Source: a virus
Direction: 5' to 3' (one strand)
DNA: 35,418 bases
IMG/VR virus record: IMGVR_UViG_3300028794_000003
Coordinates: 1-35,418 of that record
Within the stretch, counting starts at the first letter, position 1; every line of letters begins with the position of its first letter. Made by a program: the position numbers and the translations under genes. Below the pieces are notes generated by a model. It searched no databases. It had not been told where the DNA came from and saw only the letters and a list, made by a program, of their open reading frames with translations. Shown piece after piece: positions 24,011-31,984 of this stretch.

Positions 24011-25258
24011 TTATGAACAAATCCTAACAGCAAATTCAGGATTGATAGCCACACCGCATATAACGTCAATACGGTCTAACTGTTCATAGTTTCTTATGTC
24101 CGCACCCAATGAATACGTTAGCGCTAATTTATATAAATCAGAATAACGCGTAACCGCTTCAACACCACCTTTCAATTCCTTGATAGGAGGAGCTGCAAAA
24201 ACTATTGCTTGAGTATGGTAGGCCAAACTTACATTATGACTTTCTCTCAACAACATTTGTGAACCGTTAGGTATAGCCGCAGAGATGTTTTGGCGAGCAC
24301 CAGACACAACGATTGTAGGATTAACAGGGATGGAAGCTGTGTTACCACCAGCTGAAATTACCTGAGCGGTCACCACGAACTGCGCACGCTGTTGTAAAGG
24401 CTCATAGGTCAATGGATTGACCATGAACACACCGGCCGCATCATCAACTTCTATAATGTCACCTTCTTGGAAAACTATTGTTCCAGGCGCTTGACCTAAA
24501 CCTGTCACATCAATAGTGTTACCAGAAGAGATAGGACCGTTAGTAACAGTACCTGCTAATAAGAAGCCAGCAGGAGGACTTCCGCCTAACTGTCCAGCAC
24601 CAGCTATTTGACGTTGTAAAAAGTTAGTCTTAAAGAAGTCAAAGCCAGATAAATGACCGATAAATCCATCAATTAATGCGCCAGTATTCACTGTCATATT
24701 AAAGACGTTATACAAATCATTAGAGAGGTTAGCAGCAACACGAGGAGGCACAGCAGCATAGCGCTTTCCATCTTCTGGTATAGCCAATTCAGTCATGTAG
24801 GCATCAGCACTTAAGATAGTGTTGAAATCTACAGGCACCCCAGGAGTTCCTACTGCTTGGTAAACTTGTTTTTGGAAATTGTCAGTAGCAATGAACTTCT
24901 CGACTAAGTTAGCTAAACGCTTAGCACGGGGCGCGTTAGCCATTTCAAGATAGGGTTCATCACGGGCACGATCGAAGGTCAGGTTAAATCCTGTGTATTC
25001 AATCATAGTTCTAAATTGCTTGCTAATAGTCAGCGGACGTATAACCTGAACACGCGCTTCAGCAGTCGCTGTTGCGCCTTCACCAGCTAGATATCTTTCT
25101 TCTAAACGGTAATCAAGTGTTTGACCTGTGGCGAAGCGAAGGTTCTTAAAATCACCTTCTAGGTTTCTGTTAGCGGTCCTTGCGAAAGCTAATGAGTTCC
25201 AAAATCTGATGAATACGTCATCTAAGACGTACTGCGTTTCTCTAAAAACGTTAGTCAT
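24011..25258 (-). CDS. P22-type major coat protein
   Basis: A 415-aa protein (P22 coat is 430 aa) in the expected place after the scaffold. It shows an N-terminal helix MTNVFRETQYVLDDVFIRFW, the ATGQTLDYRLEERYLAGEG stretch, and IPEDGKRYAAVPPRVAANLS near 160, which matches the conserved centre of the P22 coat family. A beta-rich insertion domain (about 220-330, FLLAGTVTNGPISSGNTIDV and onward) fits the I-domain. It assembles the head shell on scaffold. TTCAGGGAGAACAATA gives a strong ribosome-binding site. Terminators lie on both sides, which suits a separately measured, highly expressed gene. Confidence 0.88.
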   Translation of the reverse strand: MTNVFRETQYVLDDVFIRFWNSLAFARTANRNLEGDFKNLRFATGQTLDYRLEERYLAGEGATATAEARVQVIRPLTISKQFRTMIEYTGFNLTFDRARDEPYLEMANAPRAKRLANLVEKFIATDNFQKQVYQAVGTPGVPVDFNTILSADAYMTELAIPEDGKRYAAVPPRVAANLSNDLYNVFNMTVNTGALIDGFIGHLSGFDFFKTNFLQRQIAGAGQLGGSPPAGFLLAGTVTNGPISSGNTIDVTGLGQAPGTIVFQEGDIIEVDDAAGVFMVNPLTYEPLQQRAQFVVTAQVISAGGNTASIPVNPTIVVSGARQNISAAIPNGSQMLLRESHNVSLAYHTQAIVFAAPPIKELKGGVEAVTRYSDLYKLALTYSLGADIRNYEQLDRIDVICGVAINPEFAVRICS

Positions 25259-25451
25259 TATTGTTCTCCCTGAACAAAATAATAATAAATAGCTCTAAAT
25301 GAGCGCCTTACTTTCTTTTGTCCGACGGGTGACAGTAATAATTACACGTCTATTTTTTGGCGAGGAATGGACCCTCTTACGCATGAAATCATGTTAGGAA
25401 AATAAATGGCTAAATGTCAACCGAATTTAGCCATTAGACTATTTTTCTTAC
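25259..25451 (-). promoter_or_regulatory. Coat gene leader region
   Basis: A 193-base gap between scaffold stop and coat start. Besides the terminator at 25399-25434 it contains a short GCTC/GAGC hairpin just above the ribosome-binding site (about 25290-25302) followed by an AT-rich run. A long leader suggests its own coat promoter or message-stability element, but no convincing -35/-10 pair was found. Confidence 0.4.
25399..25434 (-). terminator. Terminator between scaffold and coat
   Basis: Minus strand: perfect ten-pair stem ATGGCTAAAT/ATTTAGCCAT, nine-base loop, then TTATTTT. It starts 18 bases after the scaffold stop. It probably ends most of the terminase-portal-scaffold transcript, which would decouple coat expression. 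On the plus strand a T-rich stretch also follows (25436-25450), so it could act both ways. Confidence 0.85.
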
Positions 25452-26333
25452 TTATTTCTTATATCGTGCATTTATCTGAGCGCGTTTCTTGGCTTCTGCC
25501 TTCTCAATTAAAGACTCAATGCTCTCACCTTCGTTCTTGTTTTTAGCGACAGGCATGCCTGTATCTTCACGGCTTCGGCCAATTGGTCTTGGTGCTGTTG
25601 TGCTTACTGTGGATTTACGCATACGTTCCTCAAGTTTTCCCATCTCAACCATTTGCGCATAAGGGTCGCGCAGTTGTGAGATTCGTTGCAATTCAGCAGG
25701 ATGTCTTTTGCTTGCTGCATAAACAAAAGCTGCCGGGTCATTAACCCCACGCAAAGCTAAGGTCATTGGGTCAGTGATAGGTTGTGCGCCCACCACGTCT
25801 CGAAAATCATTAAACCTCTCCATGCCATTAGCGAATTTCTCCTCAAAGGCATTATGGGCTTCTATATCACGTTGCTGTTGGGCTTGCGTTGCCTGGCGTT
25901 GGTTTATCTTCGTAAAGGTTTGCTCAACGAAAGATTCCAACTGCTGTTCCCATCCTTGTTCCGAATTAGGATTATAGTTAAATCCTTGCGCTTGCTGTAC
26001 TTGGCCAACTGTAGGCATAGGTTGGTCTTGCGTTTTCATGCGAGATAATCGCTCACGGATAGCTTTATTAATGCGATCGTTTACTTCCTCTTCCGTATAG
26101 ACGCGAGGCTTTTCTTTAAGATTGCCGTAGTCATCTGCTACAAAATCTTCCGGAGCGTTCTCATTATTTTCTTGCGCAGAATGCGTAATCGTTGTCTCAC
26201 CACTCTCTCCATATTCATTTTTATTACTGTTTTCACTAACGTCACTACTATCACTATATTCCTCTGGCGCCTGTGTAGCGTGGGCTCCAGAACCACTTAA
26301 CAACTCATCAATGCTGCTTGTTTCTGTCCCCAT
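25452..26333 (-). CDS. Scaffolding protein
   Basis: A 293-aa, highly charged, mostly helical protein (P22 scaffold is 303 aa) located between portal and coat. The N-terminal third is acidic, Ser/Glu/Asn-rich (EYSDSSDVSENSNKNEYGES). The middle is Gln-rich coiled coil (FTKINQRQATQAQQQRDIEA), and the C terminus ends in a basic helix (EKAEAKKRAQINARYKK). In P22 the basic C-terminal helix-turn-helix binds coat. The composition and place fit the internal scaffold that is removed or recycled at maturation. The start MGTETSS is preceded by GAGAGAGGATGTT. Confidence 0.82.
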   Translation of the reverse strand: MGTETSSIDELLSGSGAHATQAPEEYSDSSDVSENSNKNEYGESGETTITHSAQENNENAPEDFVADDYGNLKEKPRVYTEEEVNDRINKAIRERLSRMKTQDQPMPTVGQVQQAQGFNYNPNSEQGWEQQLESFVEQTFTKINQRQATQAQQQRDIEAHNAFEEKFANGMERFNDFRDVVGAQPITDPMTLALRGVNDPAAFVYAASKRHPAELQRISQLRDPYAQMVEMGKLEERMRKSTVSTTAPRPIGRSREDTGMPVAKNKNEGESIESLIEKAEAKKRAQINARYKK

Positions 26334-26345
26334 AACATCCTCTCT

Positions 26346-28595
26346 CTATTGTTGAATTCGGTGCGTCAAAATCTTAACGAGATTATCGGCATGCGCAATT
26401 TGCTGGTCACTCTGCGTTCTTTGTGTTTCAGCTGCATAACGCAACTCTTGTTCCTGCAGTTTCCCAGCCGCCTCCATTCGCTCTGTTTCTAACTCTTGTA
26501 TTTTAAATTGTGCCTCCATCACTATTTGTTGCTTCTTAAGTTCAATCTCTTGCTCTTTTAATTCAATTTGTTTTTGTTTAATCTGCATTTCTTGTTGCTG
26601 CATTTGCTGCTCAGCTTGCATGGCCTGTTCTTGCGGTGAAGGTTGCCCAGATTCTCCGGGCATCTTACCGGTCTTGCCTGCTTCAATAATCTGTGGAGGC
26701 ACAAGCGTTTTAAGCCTATTCTTAATCTCAATGGTATTCATGAGCGGCAAATTCTCAGCATATAAGTCGGCAATCAATCCAAAAGCTTGAGGGTCTGCCT
26801 GAAGTATTTGTTGCAAGGAATCCAGGGCCTGTTGTTTCTGTCCTTCAAAGCTCGGTCCAGGTTTTAGCCTAACTTGATAAGTACCTTTGCGAATATCATT
26901 TTTAATTACTTCGCCATACTCATCGGCCATTTGGTTAATGGTAATGTTTTTCATGCCTTCATCCGGGGTCATTAGAGCAAGCACGCGCTCGGTATCATAA
27001 ACCCGTGGAATCATCTCATTGACAATTTCACCGCCAACAGCAATGCTCCGATTAATAGAATTGAAAGCAACATATGTAGCATAACTTCCTTGTCGGGTTC
27101 TTGCATCGATAGCTGCTCCTGATACTTCGTTGCCTTCTTTGCCCATTCGCGTAGGGTAAAGTCCTGTTGACGTATATAAATCTTCAATGGCTAATTGGTA
27201 TTGCGTAAACAAAGACTGGGATAACTCAGGAGGGCGCACCTGTTCTGGCTTATGGCCATTAGGGGACTCATCATAGGCTAACAAACCTTGCGTAGCATTA
27301 GGGTCGGACCAGTTACGCCTTGTATCTAGCCCCTTAACATTTGCCTTGCTTCCGATGTATTGGTCATAGCGACTAATCTTAAGAATATAGGCTGATTGCG
27401 TACGAAGGTAGTTAATATACCGCTGAGTGTCTTTACAATCCCCGAAAAATGACCGGCAAATCTGCTTACCGTTTTTATCGTAGTAACTGTTCTGGTCAAC
27501 AAAGACTAAAGGCAACTGGTCGGAAGGAAATTCACTCTCATCAAGAACATAATCACCGGCTATCTTGTAATGCATAATCTTATGCTTTTTAGCTTCGCGC
27601 TTCTCTTCAATCCTAACTATCTCACCTTCATAAAATAGGGTAATTAAATCAGGGTCAACCTCCTCTTCACCCATTCCACTATCGACTTCTTCCTCACCCT
27701 CGGCATTCTGAGCAACTATCTCATCTTCCATAGGCATCAAACCTTGAGCTTGCATAAGCTCTGCTTCCATCTGCTCGTTCATGCGATTCATTTCTAGCGA
27801 CTTTTCTATAATCTCATCGAGCTCTTCTTGGTTAACGGTCTTGCCATTCGATAGTTTATAGAGTGTATCTTTCTCATATTTACGAACGAAGTGGTCCAAA
27901 ATAGTCACGGCTTCATTATCAGCCCAAGTGAAGGGGTCATCGCCATCGCTAGGCTGTGTAGCTAATGCTATCTCTTCTTGTGATTGTGTAGGAGACATAG
28001 TACGTAGTATCTTCTCCTCCATATCCTTGCCATATATCTCTCTAAACTTAGATCTAGTCATACGGGTTATATAGCCGGCCACCATACCATCAGTTTTGTT
28101 AATGCGCTCAGCGCCTACGTCAAAATAGGTGCGGCTCGCATCTTTAAAGTGACGGTAAACAATGTCTAGATCAAAGGACTTTTGATGAACATAATCGGTA
28201 TCTACGCAAAATGCCGAGTATCCACCGATAAATGCTTGCGAGGCAGCTACTTGATAGGCGGTGGTAGCATCAGTAGAAAACATAATGTCTTTTATGATGA
28301 TTTCGCGAAGCTTTGCGGTTTCATCATCGCAATTTTCCATAGGGACAACTTCGAGTTGAGGTGTATTTTGTTGTTGTTCGCCACACAGGGAATTAGAGAG
28401 CGCCGCAAGTTTATTGCAGACTAGAGGCACTTTCTTGAAGGTCTTGAGCATCTCTTCTTCATCATCAGTCCATTGCTGACCTAACACGAAAGTATGCATC
28501 ATATGGTATTGATCGATATTATACTTAAAAAATTCTCGCCATTTCTCACACGCTAAACGTGCCTTATGCGCAATGCGCTCCGCCTTCCTGGCCAT
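26346..28595 (-). CDS. Portal protein (P22 gp1-like)
   Basis: A 749-aa protein, close to P22 portal (725 aa). Residues about 1-600 give the crown, wing, stem and clip parts: early WREFFKYNIDQYHMMHTFVLG and QWTDDEEEML stretch, the LPLVFVDQNSYYDKNGKQIC strand, and a SGAAIDARTRQGSYATYVAF clip region. An acidic insert (about 275-315, EDEIVAQNAEGEEEVD) and a long Gln/Glu-rich coil at the C terminus (about 640-735, QAEQQMQQQEMQIKQKQIEL) fit the alpha-helical barrel known from P22. It forms the dodecameric DNA channel and packaging motor seat. Neighbours are terminase upstream and scaffold downstream, as expected. Confidence 0.88.
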   Translation of the reverse strand: MARKAERIAHKARLACEKWREFFKYNIDQYHMMHTFVLGQQWTDDEEEMLKTFKKVPLVCNKLAALSNSLCGEQQQNTPQLEVVPMENCDDETAKLREIIIKDIMFSTDATTAYQVAASQAFIGGYSAFCVDTDYVHQKSFDLDIVYRHFKDASRTYFDVGAERINKTDGMVAGYITRMTRSKFREIYGKDMEEKILRTMSPTQSQEEIALATQPSDGDDPFTWADNEAVTILDHFVRKYEKDTLYKLSNGKTVNQEELDEIIEKSLEMNRMNEQMEAELMQAQGLMPMEDEIVAQNAEGEEEVDSGMGEEEVDPDLITLFYEGEIVRIEEKREAKKHKIMHYKIAGDYVLDESEFPSDQLPLVFVDQNSYYDKNGKQICRSFFGDCKDTQRYINYLRTQSAYILKISRYDQYIGSKANVKGLDTRRNWSDPNATQGLLAYDESPNGHKPEQVRPPELSQSLFTQYQLAIEDLYTSTGLYPTRMGKEGNEVSGAAIDARTRQGSYATYVAFNSINRSIAVGGEIVNEMIPRVYDTERVLALMTPDEGMKNITINQMADEYGEVIKNDIRKGTYQVRLKPGPSFEGQKQQALDSLQQILQADPQAFGLIADLYAENLPLMNTIEIKNRLKTLVPPQIIEAGKTGKMPGESGQPSPQEQAMQAEQQMQQQEMQIKQKQIELKEQEIELKKQQIVMEAQFKIQELETERMEAAGKLQEQELRYAAETQRTQSDQQIAHADNLVKILTHRIQQ

Positions 28596-28625
28596 AACAA
28601 TCCTTTGTCATTTGTTAGAGTAATT

Positions 28626-30155
28626 TTAAATAAACATGCCCGATGCTTTATATGGTATTTTGTTAGAGACATAGCCTCCTTCGTGCAAATAATCTCCTAC
28701 ATAAAACGTTAAGGCTAAAGCATCTGCGGTATCTGGGGATTTCATTCCACGCCGTCGCAAATCGTCTTTAGACTCTATTTGTAATCGTGCTGAGCTATCG
28801 TATTTATAGCCTAGGCTTGTCAAGTCCCCGAGCAATTCATCGCTATCCGGCAACTGAACCGGCAACTCTTGGGCCAGCCATTCACGCATATCATACCATA
28901 GCTCAGCACGTAAGTTTCTAAATTTGTCTTTGTCATTAGCAGAGCGCGCAACATTTACTCCCTCAACGCAATCATAGCCGATTTCCAATAGTCTATCTAC
29001 AATGCCCGCCCCTATGCCGATACAATCGATGCAGACTTTAGAGGGTCGCTCTTTGTCAATAAGCCTACGTATAGCCCCTACGAGCTCCATAGTATTCATG
29101 TTGAAATGGGTTTCACATTTGTATACGAGTCTTCCCCTTCGTCTAATGATAGCAGTTCTGTCGTGGTCACTGATAGCAGGATCGATGCCAATTACCAATG
29201 GCGATTCGCTTTCTACGACACGCCTGCGTGCTTTAGTCACAAGGTCTGCCTTAATAAATCGGTCAACAACCGGGTTTCTAAAAGCATCCAGGGCGGTCAT
29301 GGGATACTCTACATTAAAGAGTTCCCGTCCTGTTTCAAAGTCATTGCTGAATTCTAATATCTTACGCCTTCGCCAAAACAAATGACGCATACTAAGACCA
29401 TCACCAGTATGGATATTTATAAGTTCGCGCTCCTCATCCGTAGGACTGCATACTTCACCTTCTTTAGCATCTGCTGTGTACTCGGGCTGCCAATACCAAG
29501 GGATAAAGATAGCTTGGAACTCGGACTGTCCTGTGCTTGCGGCGACCCACATGTTATAAAAGTAATTACCTATGCCGTTAGCGGTAGACTCCAGGATGAT
29601 CTCGGTGCCTTTCTCGTTTGGTACTGCCTGCAATATACCCTTAGCATGCTCTTCAGCATTAGGCCAGTACGCCACTTCAGAGCCATGGAAAATTTGAATG
29701 GTTTGGGAGCGTCCTACGGACTTGTTGCCAGCAGTACCGACAGCATAACCCGAATCCAAGGAATTAAAGTTTAACTCCTTAGCACTTGATGTGTCAGGCT
29801 TTGGAAGCAATCCTTCAGGTACGCTGTCGTTATAACGCTTTGTCATATCAAAAAGGTTCTTAGTCGCCTCCGCTTCATGCGTCAGAATAAAGGCCTTTTT
29901 CCCACGACGGGTTGATACTAGATGAAAATCACGGGCCTGTACATAGGTGGAGCATCCCTGCTGTCGCCCTTTAAGTATAAGTGCCCGTACCTTTCCTATG
30001 TTCGATTTTTGCGCTTCTAGACGTTCATGCAAATAGTTCTGGGCACGATTAAATATGAATGGCTCTATAGCGCCAGATTTTGTGCGAATCTTAAGAAAAT
30101 TATGAGCGAATAAGGGAAGGGAATTGACTACGCGTATTAACTTTTCTTCATTCAT
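28626..30155 (-). CDS. terL: Terminase large subunit
   Basis: A 509-aa protein (P22 gp2 is 499 aa). The ATPase part has a Walker A variant GRQQGCST (63-70) and Walker B with E160 in IFHGSEVAYW. The nuclease part has an RNase H-like acidic triad: D325 in VIGIDPAISD, D377 in KVCIDCIGIGAG and D475/D478 in SPDTADALAL. It cuts concatemers and drives DNA into the portal; the sequence class suits headful packaging. Its ATG at 30155 overlaps the stop of a degraded small frame upstream (ATGA). Confidence 0.92.
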   Translation of the reverse strand: MNEEKLIRVVNSLPLFAHNFLKIRTKSGAIEPFIFNRAQNYLHERLEAQKSNIGKVRALILKGRQQGCSTYVQARDFHLVSTRRGKKAFILTHEAEATKNLFDMTKRYNDSVPEGLLPKPDTSSAKELNFNSLDSGYAVGTAGNKSVGRSQTIQIFHGSEVAYWPNAEEHAKGILQAVPNEKGTEIILESTANGIGNYFYNMWVAASTGQSEFQAIFIPWYWQPEYTADAKEGEVCSPTDEERELINIHTGDGLSMRHLFWRRRKILEFSNDFETGRELFNVEYPMTALDAFRNPVVDRFIKADLVTKARRRVVESESPLVIGIDPAISDHDRTAIIRRRGRLVYKCETHFNMNTMELVGAIRRLIDKERPSKVCIDCIGIGAGIVDRLLEIGYDCVEGVNVARSANDKDKFRNLRAELWYDMREWLAQELPVQLPDSDELLGDLTSLGYKYDSSARLQIESKDDLRRRGMKSPDTADALALTFYVGDYLHEGGYVSNKIPYKASGMFI

Positions 30156-30333
30156 TCAGCACTCGTCATATAATTTAGTAAGGGACAACCGGCAGGAATT
30201 GCACCTACTTGGCTAGCAAGATACGTTCTGATATAAAGACGCCAAGCTTCTATCAGCGTAGAGCACGAAAGCCTTTAGCTAAGTTGTGGTCGCTTGATTG
30301 CTCTTAAGATGACTTATCCCACGTATTCATCAT
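30152..30333 (-). pseudogene. Degraded small gene upstream of terL
   Basis: Two adjoining frames look like pieces of one short protein. The first runs from ATG 30333 (MMNTWDKSS), meets TAA at 30306-30304, and continues as DHNLAKGFRALR to a stop at 30255. The second frame is open from 30274 to a TGA at 30154-30152. It reads LIEAWRLYIRTYLASQVGA then IPAGCPLLNYMTSAE and ends in an ATGA overlap with terL, but has no start codon. One nonsense codon and a -1 frameshift would join them. The stop/start overlap implies the gene was once translated with terL. A programmed shift is possible, but no slippery heptamer is visible. Confidence 0.4.
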
Positions 30334-30379
30334 CAACTTCTCTCTCCGACGTCACTGTCCGTCCGCAGTTGTCAAAAAA

Positions 30380-30586
30380 CTATAGGTCGTTACTATAAAA
30401 AATACCGTCTATGGCTAAAGATATTGCTTTCACTAATTCTTGCAGCTGACTTCTAGTCGTCTCATCCATTTCCGTGTTCTCTAAAATCTTCAGGAGCCTG
30501 CAATGGGTAATACCAAGCACAAAGGCAGCCTTTTTACCCGACGGGGACGAAGCATCTAAAGATGTTTGGGTATTTAGTTGGCTCAT
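30380..30586 (-). CDS. Small protein between terminase genes
   Basis: A 68-aa protein with a helix starting KKAAFVLGITHCRLLKIL and an acidic QLQELVKAISLAIDGI helix; polar Gln/Thr/Ser N terminus. Its ATG lies two bases after the terS stop, with GTGGAGTAAAT as ribosome-binding site, so the two are coupled. I do not recognise it. Small genes in this place sometimes assist packaging or regulate terS. A 224-base stretch with only degraded coding separates it from terL. Confidence 0.6.
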   Translation of the reverse strand: MSQLNTQTSLDASSPSGKKAAFVLGITHCRLLKILENTEMDETTRSQLQELVKAISLAIDGIFYSNDL

Positions 30587-30588
30587 AT

Positions 30589-30918
30589 TTACTCCACTAA
30601 TTTGTCGACTATTTTCTCAAGTAAGTTATTAACAGCGCTATGGTCTTCGGCATCCTTCTCACGCCATCTTCCACGTGTTTTAAGCCAAAACATCTGCGCC
30701 TTCACGTCTTCATCTTCGGTAGCCTTCTTAAATAAGCTCTTCGCCACCAATTTATTAGCATGCGTTAAAGCAGTATCCAATTGATAGCGATATTTATTTT
30801 GCAGCGTATCTACAGAGATACCAATGTACTTAGCTATATCTTCCTGATTGGTGCCAAAACTTACCAATGCCGATACTTCAGCCTTAGTGACATCAGTTGG
30901 GATGTGAGCAGGTAACAT
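30589..30918 (-). CDS. terS: Terminase small subunit
   Basis: The 109-aa protein has an N-terminal helix-turn-helix (SFGTNQEDIAKYIGIS, then TLQNKYRYQL, about 20-47), a helical middle (THANKLVAKSLFKKA) and FWLKTRGRWRE near 77-87. This is a pattern well known from phage small terminases that carry a DUF1804/gp3-like fold. It should recognise the packaging start and hand DNA to the large subunit. It lies upstream of terL with one small gene between. An extended 13-bp inverted repeat lies directly in front of it. Confidence 0.85.
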   Translation of the reverse strand: MLPAHIPTDVTKAEVSALVSFGTNQEDIAKYIGISVDTLQNKYRYQLDTALTHANKLVAKSLFKKATEDEDVKAQMFWLKTRGRWREKDAEDHSAVNNLLEKIVDKLVE

Positions 30919-30962
30919 TGGTTCATTCTCCGTTAAATAATATAAAAGTTATTACGACTCAT

Positions 30963-31006
30963 CCAATCAAGGTCTTGCACCCGGAAAAGTAATAGACCTT
31001 GATTGG
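30963..31006. repeat. Perfect 13-bp inverted repeat upstream of terS (pac candidate)
   Basis: CCAATCAAGGTCT (30963-30975) and AGACCTTGATTGG (30994-31006) are perfect inverted arms around an 18-base loop. No T-run follows on either strand, so terminator function is unlikely. The position just before terS fits a small-terminase binding/packaging site, an operator, or a structured leader of the terminase message. Confidence 0.6.
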
Positions 31007-31047
31007 TGGATTGAAGTGCGTAAAAGCAGTACATAGTACCGAAATAA

Positions 31048-31224
31048 TTACGGTCCAGCTTGTTCGTTTCGTCTGTCACCGCTCATATCGCCACCCACGT
31101 CACCAGGCTCACAGTACTTAGGTTGCTGACGACATTGCTCGTCTACAAGCCTTCCGTACATAGAAGGCACGCCATTATAATGCGTGTATTCCTTTTCAGT
31201 TGTGTAATCTTTTACTTCGCTCAT
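31048..31224 (-). CDS. Small hypothetical protein, first late gene
   Basis: A 58-aa frame from ATG 31224 with AAGGAGAGCTCA in front. The product is polar and acidic, with two cysteines (C31, C38), a YNGVPSMYGRLVDEQ stretch and a Gly/Asp/Arg-rich end. No family recognised. It is the first gene after the divergent control region and before the terS repeat, so its message is made under the late promoter at 31284-31312. Confidence 0.55.
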   Translation of the reverse strand: MSEVKDYTTEKEYTHYNGVPSMYGRLVDEQCRQQPKYCEPGDVGGDMSGDRRNEQAGP

Positions 31225-31242
31225 TGAGCTCTCCTTGTAAAA

Positions 31243-31260
31243 TTATTAATCGATTAATAA
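31243..31260. promoter_or_regulatory. Perfect 18-bp palindrome (operator candidate)
   Basis: TTATTAATCGATTAATAA is a perfect 18-bp palindrome. It lies between the -10 of the late promoter (31284-31289) and the first late gene, in the untranslated leader. Its size and symmetry fit a dimeric repressor or activator site. No matching copy was seen elsewhere in the window. Confidence 0.6.
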
Positions 31261-31283
31261 AGACCATTTGATTAGTCTTGAAC

Positions 31284-31312
31284 AATATAGCATAAACAAC
31301 AATAGTGTACAA
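31284..31312 (-). promoter_or_regulatory. Late-operon promoter with extended -10 and UP-like tract
   Basis: Minus strand: TTGTAC (31312-31307), 17 bases, TATATT (31289-31284), with TG one base before the -10 (extended -10). The -35 is a weak match, so it probably needs help. The 20 bases at 31321-31340 contain only one G or C and cover about -44 to -63, the normal place of a UP element. It reads into the 58-aa gene and then terS, terL and the head genes. Confidence 0.65.
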
Positions 31313-31340
31313 AATGTTGCATTGTAATTATTTATTATAT

Positions 31341-31384
31341 TTGGCATTCCAATTATTGACATAGATGCCAAGAGTTGGAATAAT
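31341..31384 (+). promoter_or_regulatory. Plus-strand promoter embedded in nested inverted repeats
   Basis: TTGACA (31356-31361), 17 bases, AATAAT (31379-31384): a strong promoter for the three small plus-strand genes. Inverted repeats TTGGCAT (31341-31347) / ATGCCAA (31365-31371) and TTCCAA (31347-31352) / TTGGAA (31375-31380) surround and overlap the -35 and spacer. These look like operators for a repressor that blocks polymerase. Confidence 0.7.
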
Positions 31385-31414
31385 AGGGACAGATTAAATC
31401 ACATGGAGATACCA

Positions 31415-31627
31415 ATGAAAACACTAGAAGATTTAAGTCTCTCAGAGTTAATGGGAGAAGATTTTGGCGTATGGGTTTGCAAGAACAAACAATACGGGTT
31501 TGATGTATCAATCGAAGATAAAGAAGGAGGTGACTACATAGAGGGTACAGGGATACATCCATGTGCTATGGAATCCATGGCGCATTTTTGTAGACAATTT
31601 TTATATTTTTACGAAAAGGTGACATAA
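31415..31627 (+). CDS. Small hypothetical protein
   Basis: The start is ATG 31415, six bases after TGGAG; the in-frame ATG at 31403 has no ribosome-binding site. The 70-aa product is acidic with an (L/F)GVWVCKNKQYGFDVSIED strand pair and a helical AMESMAHFCRQFLYFY end. The stop overlaps the next start by one base (TAATG). Unknown family. It is the first gene after a strong, operator-bearing promoter, so it is tightly regulated, maybe an early host-takeover or anti-defence protein. Confidence 0.6.
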   Translation: MKTLEDLSLSELMGEDFGVWVCKNKQYGFDVSIEDKEGGDYIEGTGIHPCAMESMAHFCRQFLYFYEKVT

Positions 31628-31851
31628 TGCAAATTCATAAGAAATACACTTACAATATTGTGTACGGGTTTAAAGATAAGAAAGAAGGGTATGCTTTTTG
31701 GGTCTACTGTGAAATGAGGGACAAAGATGAAGAGCCAGAATTAGTGCATCAATCTGAGACTATTTATGACGATCCTTACGAAGCGCGGCAAGCTGCCCAG
31801 GAATATATGGATTTATTACGATCGAAACTAAAAGGAGATTTAAATGATTAA
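31627..31851 (+). CDS. Small hypothetical protein
   Basis: 74 aa, co-translated (TAATG) with the preceding gene. N-terminal strands (YTYNIVYGFKDKKEGYAFWV), an acidic central part, then a C-terminal helix (DPYEARQAAQEYMDLLRSKL). The aromatic-strand-plus-helix layout is similar in style to the 63-aa product at 2936-3127 (aromatic N-terminal part, then [10 protein letters not shown]), but I would not call them homologues. Function unknown. Confidence 0.55.
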   Translation: MQIHKKYTYNIVYGFKDKKEGYAFWVYCEMRDKDEEPELVHQSETIYDDPYEARQAAQEYMDLLRSKLKGDLND

Positions 31852-31984
31852 ACGATTACGCTGCCTATTAAAGGGACATTATTTCATTATGCACCATTGT
31901 TCAAAAGGGCGATTTTCAGCCAACCCTTTTGATACCTGTGTACACTGTAAATGCCAAAGGGGCACGCATGCCCTTATAGCTTAA
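31844..31984 (+). CDS. Small cysteine-rich basic protein
   Basis: A 46-aa frame starts in an eight-base overlap with the previous gene, six bases after a perfect AAAGGAG. It has cysteines at C7, C19, C32, C35 and C37, with histidines beside them (CVHCKC near the end), suggesting a small zinc fold. It shares the layout R(L)RC..KGH and closing CxxC with the 59-aa protein at 6389-6568. It ends four bases inside the convergent cold-shock gene. Confidence 0.55.
   Translation: MIKRLRCLLKGHYFIMHHCSKGRFSANPFDTCVHCKCQRGTHALIA

Noticed and set aside
29002-29774. Plus-strand frames opposite terL
   Set aside because: Shadows of a clear, motif-bearing terL gene.
30160-30260. tRNA-like T-arm on the minus strand (loop TGCAATT)
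   Set aside because: No matching acceptor or D arm, and the stretch reads as protein-coding sequence ending in an overlap with terL.
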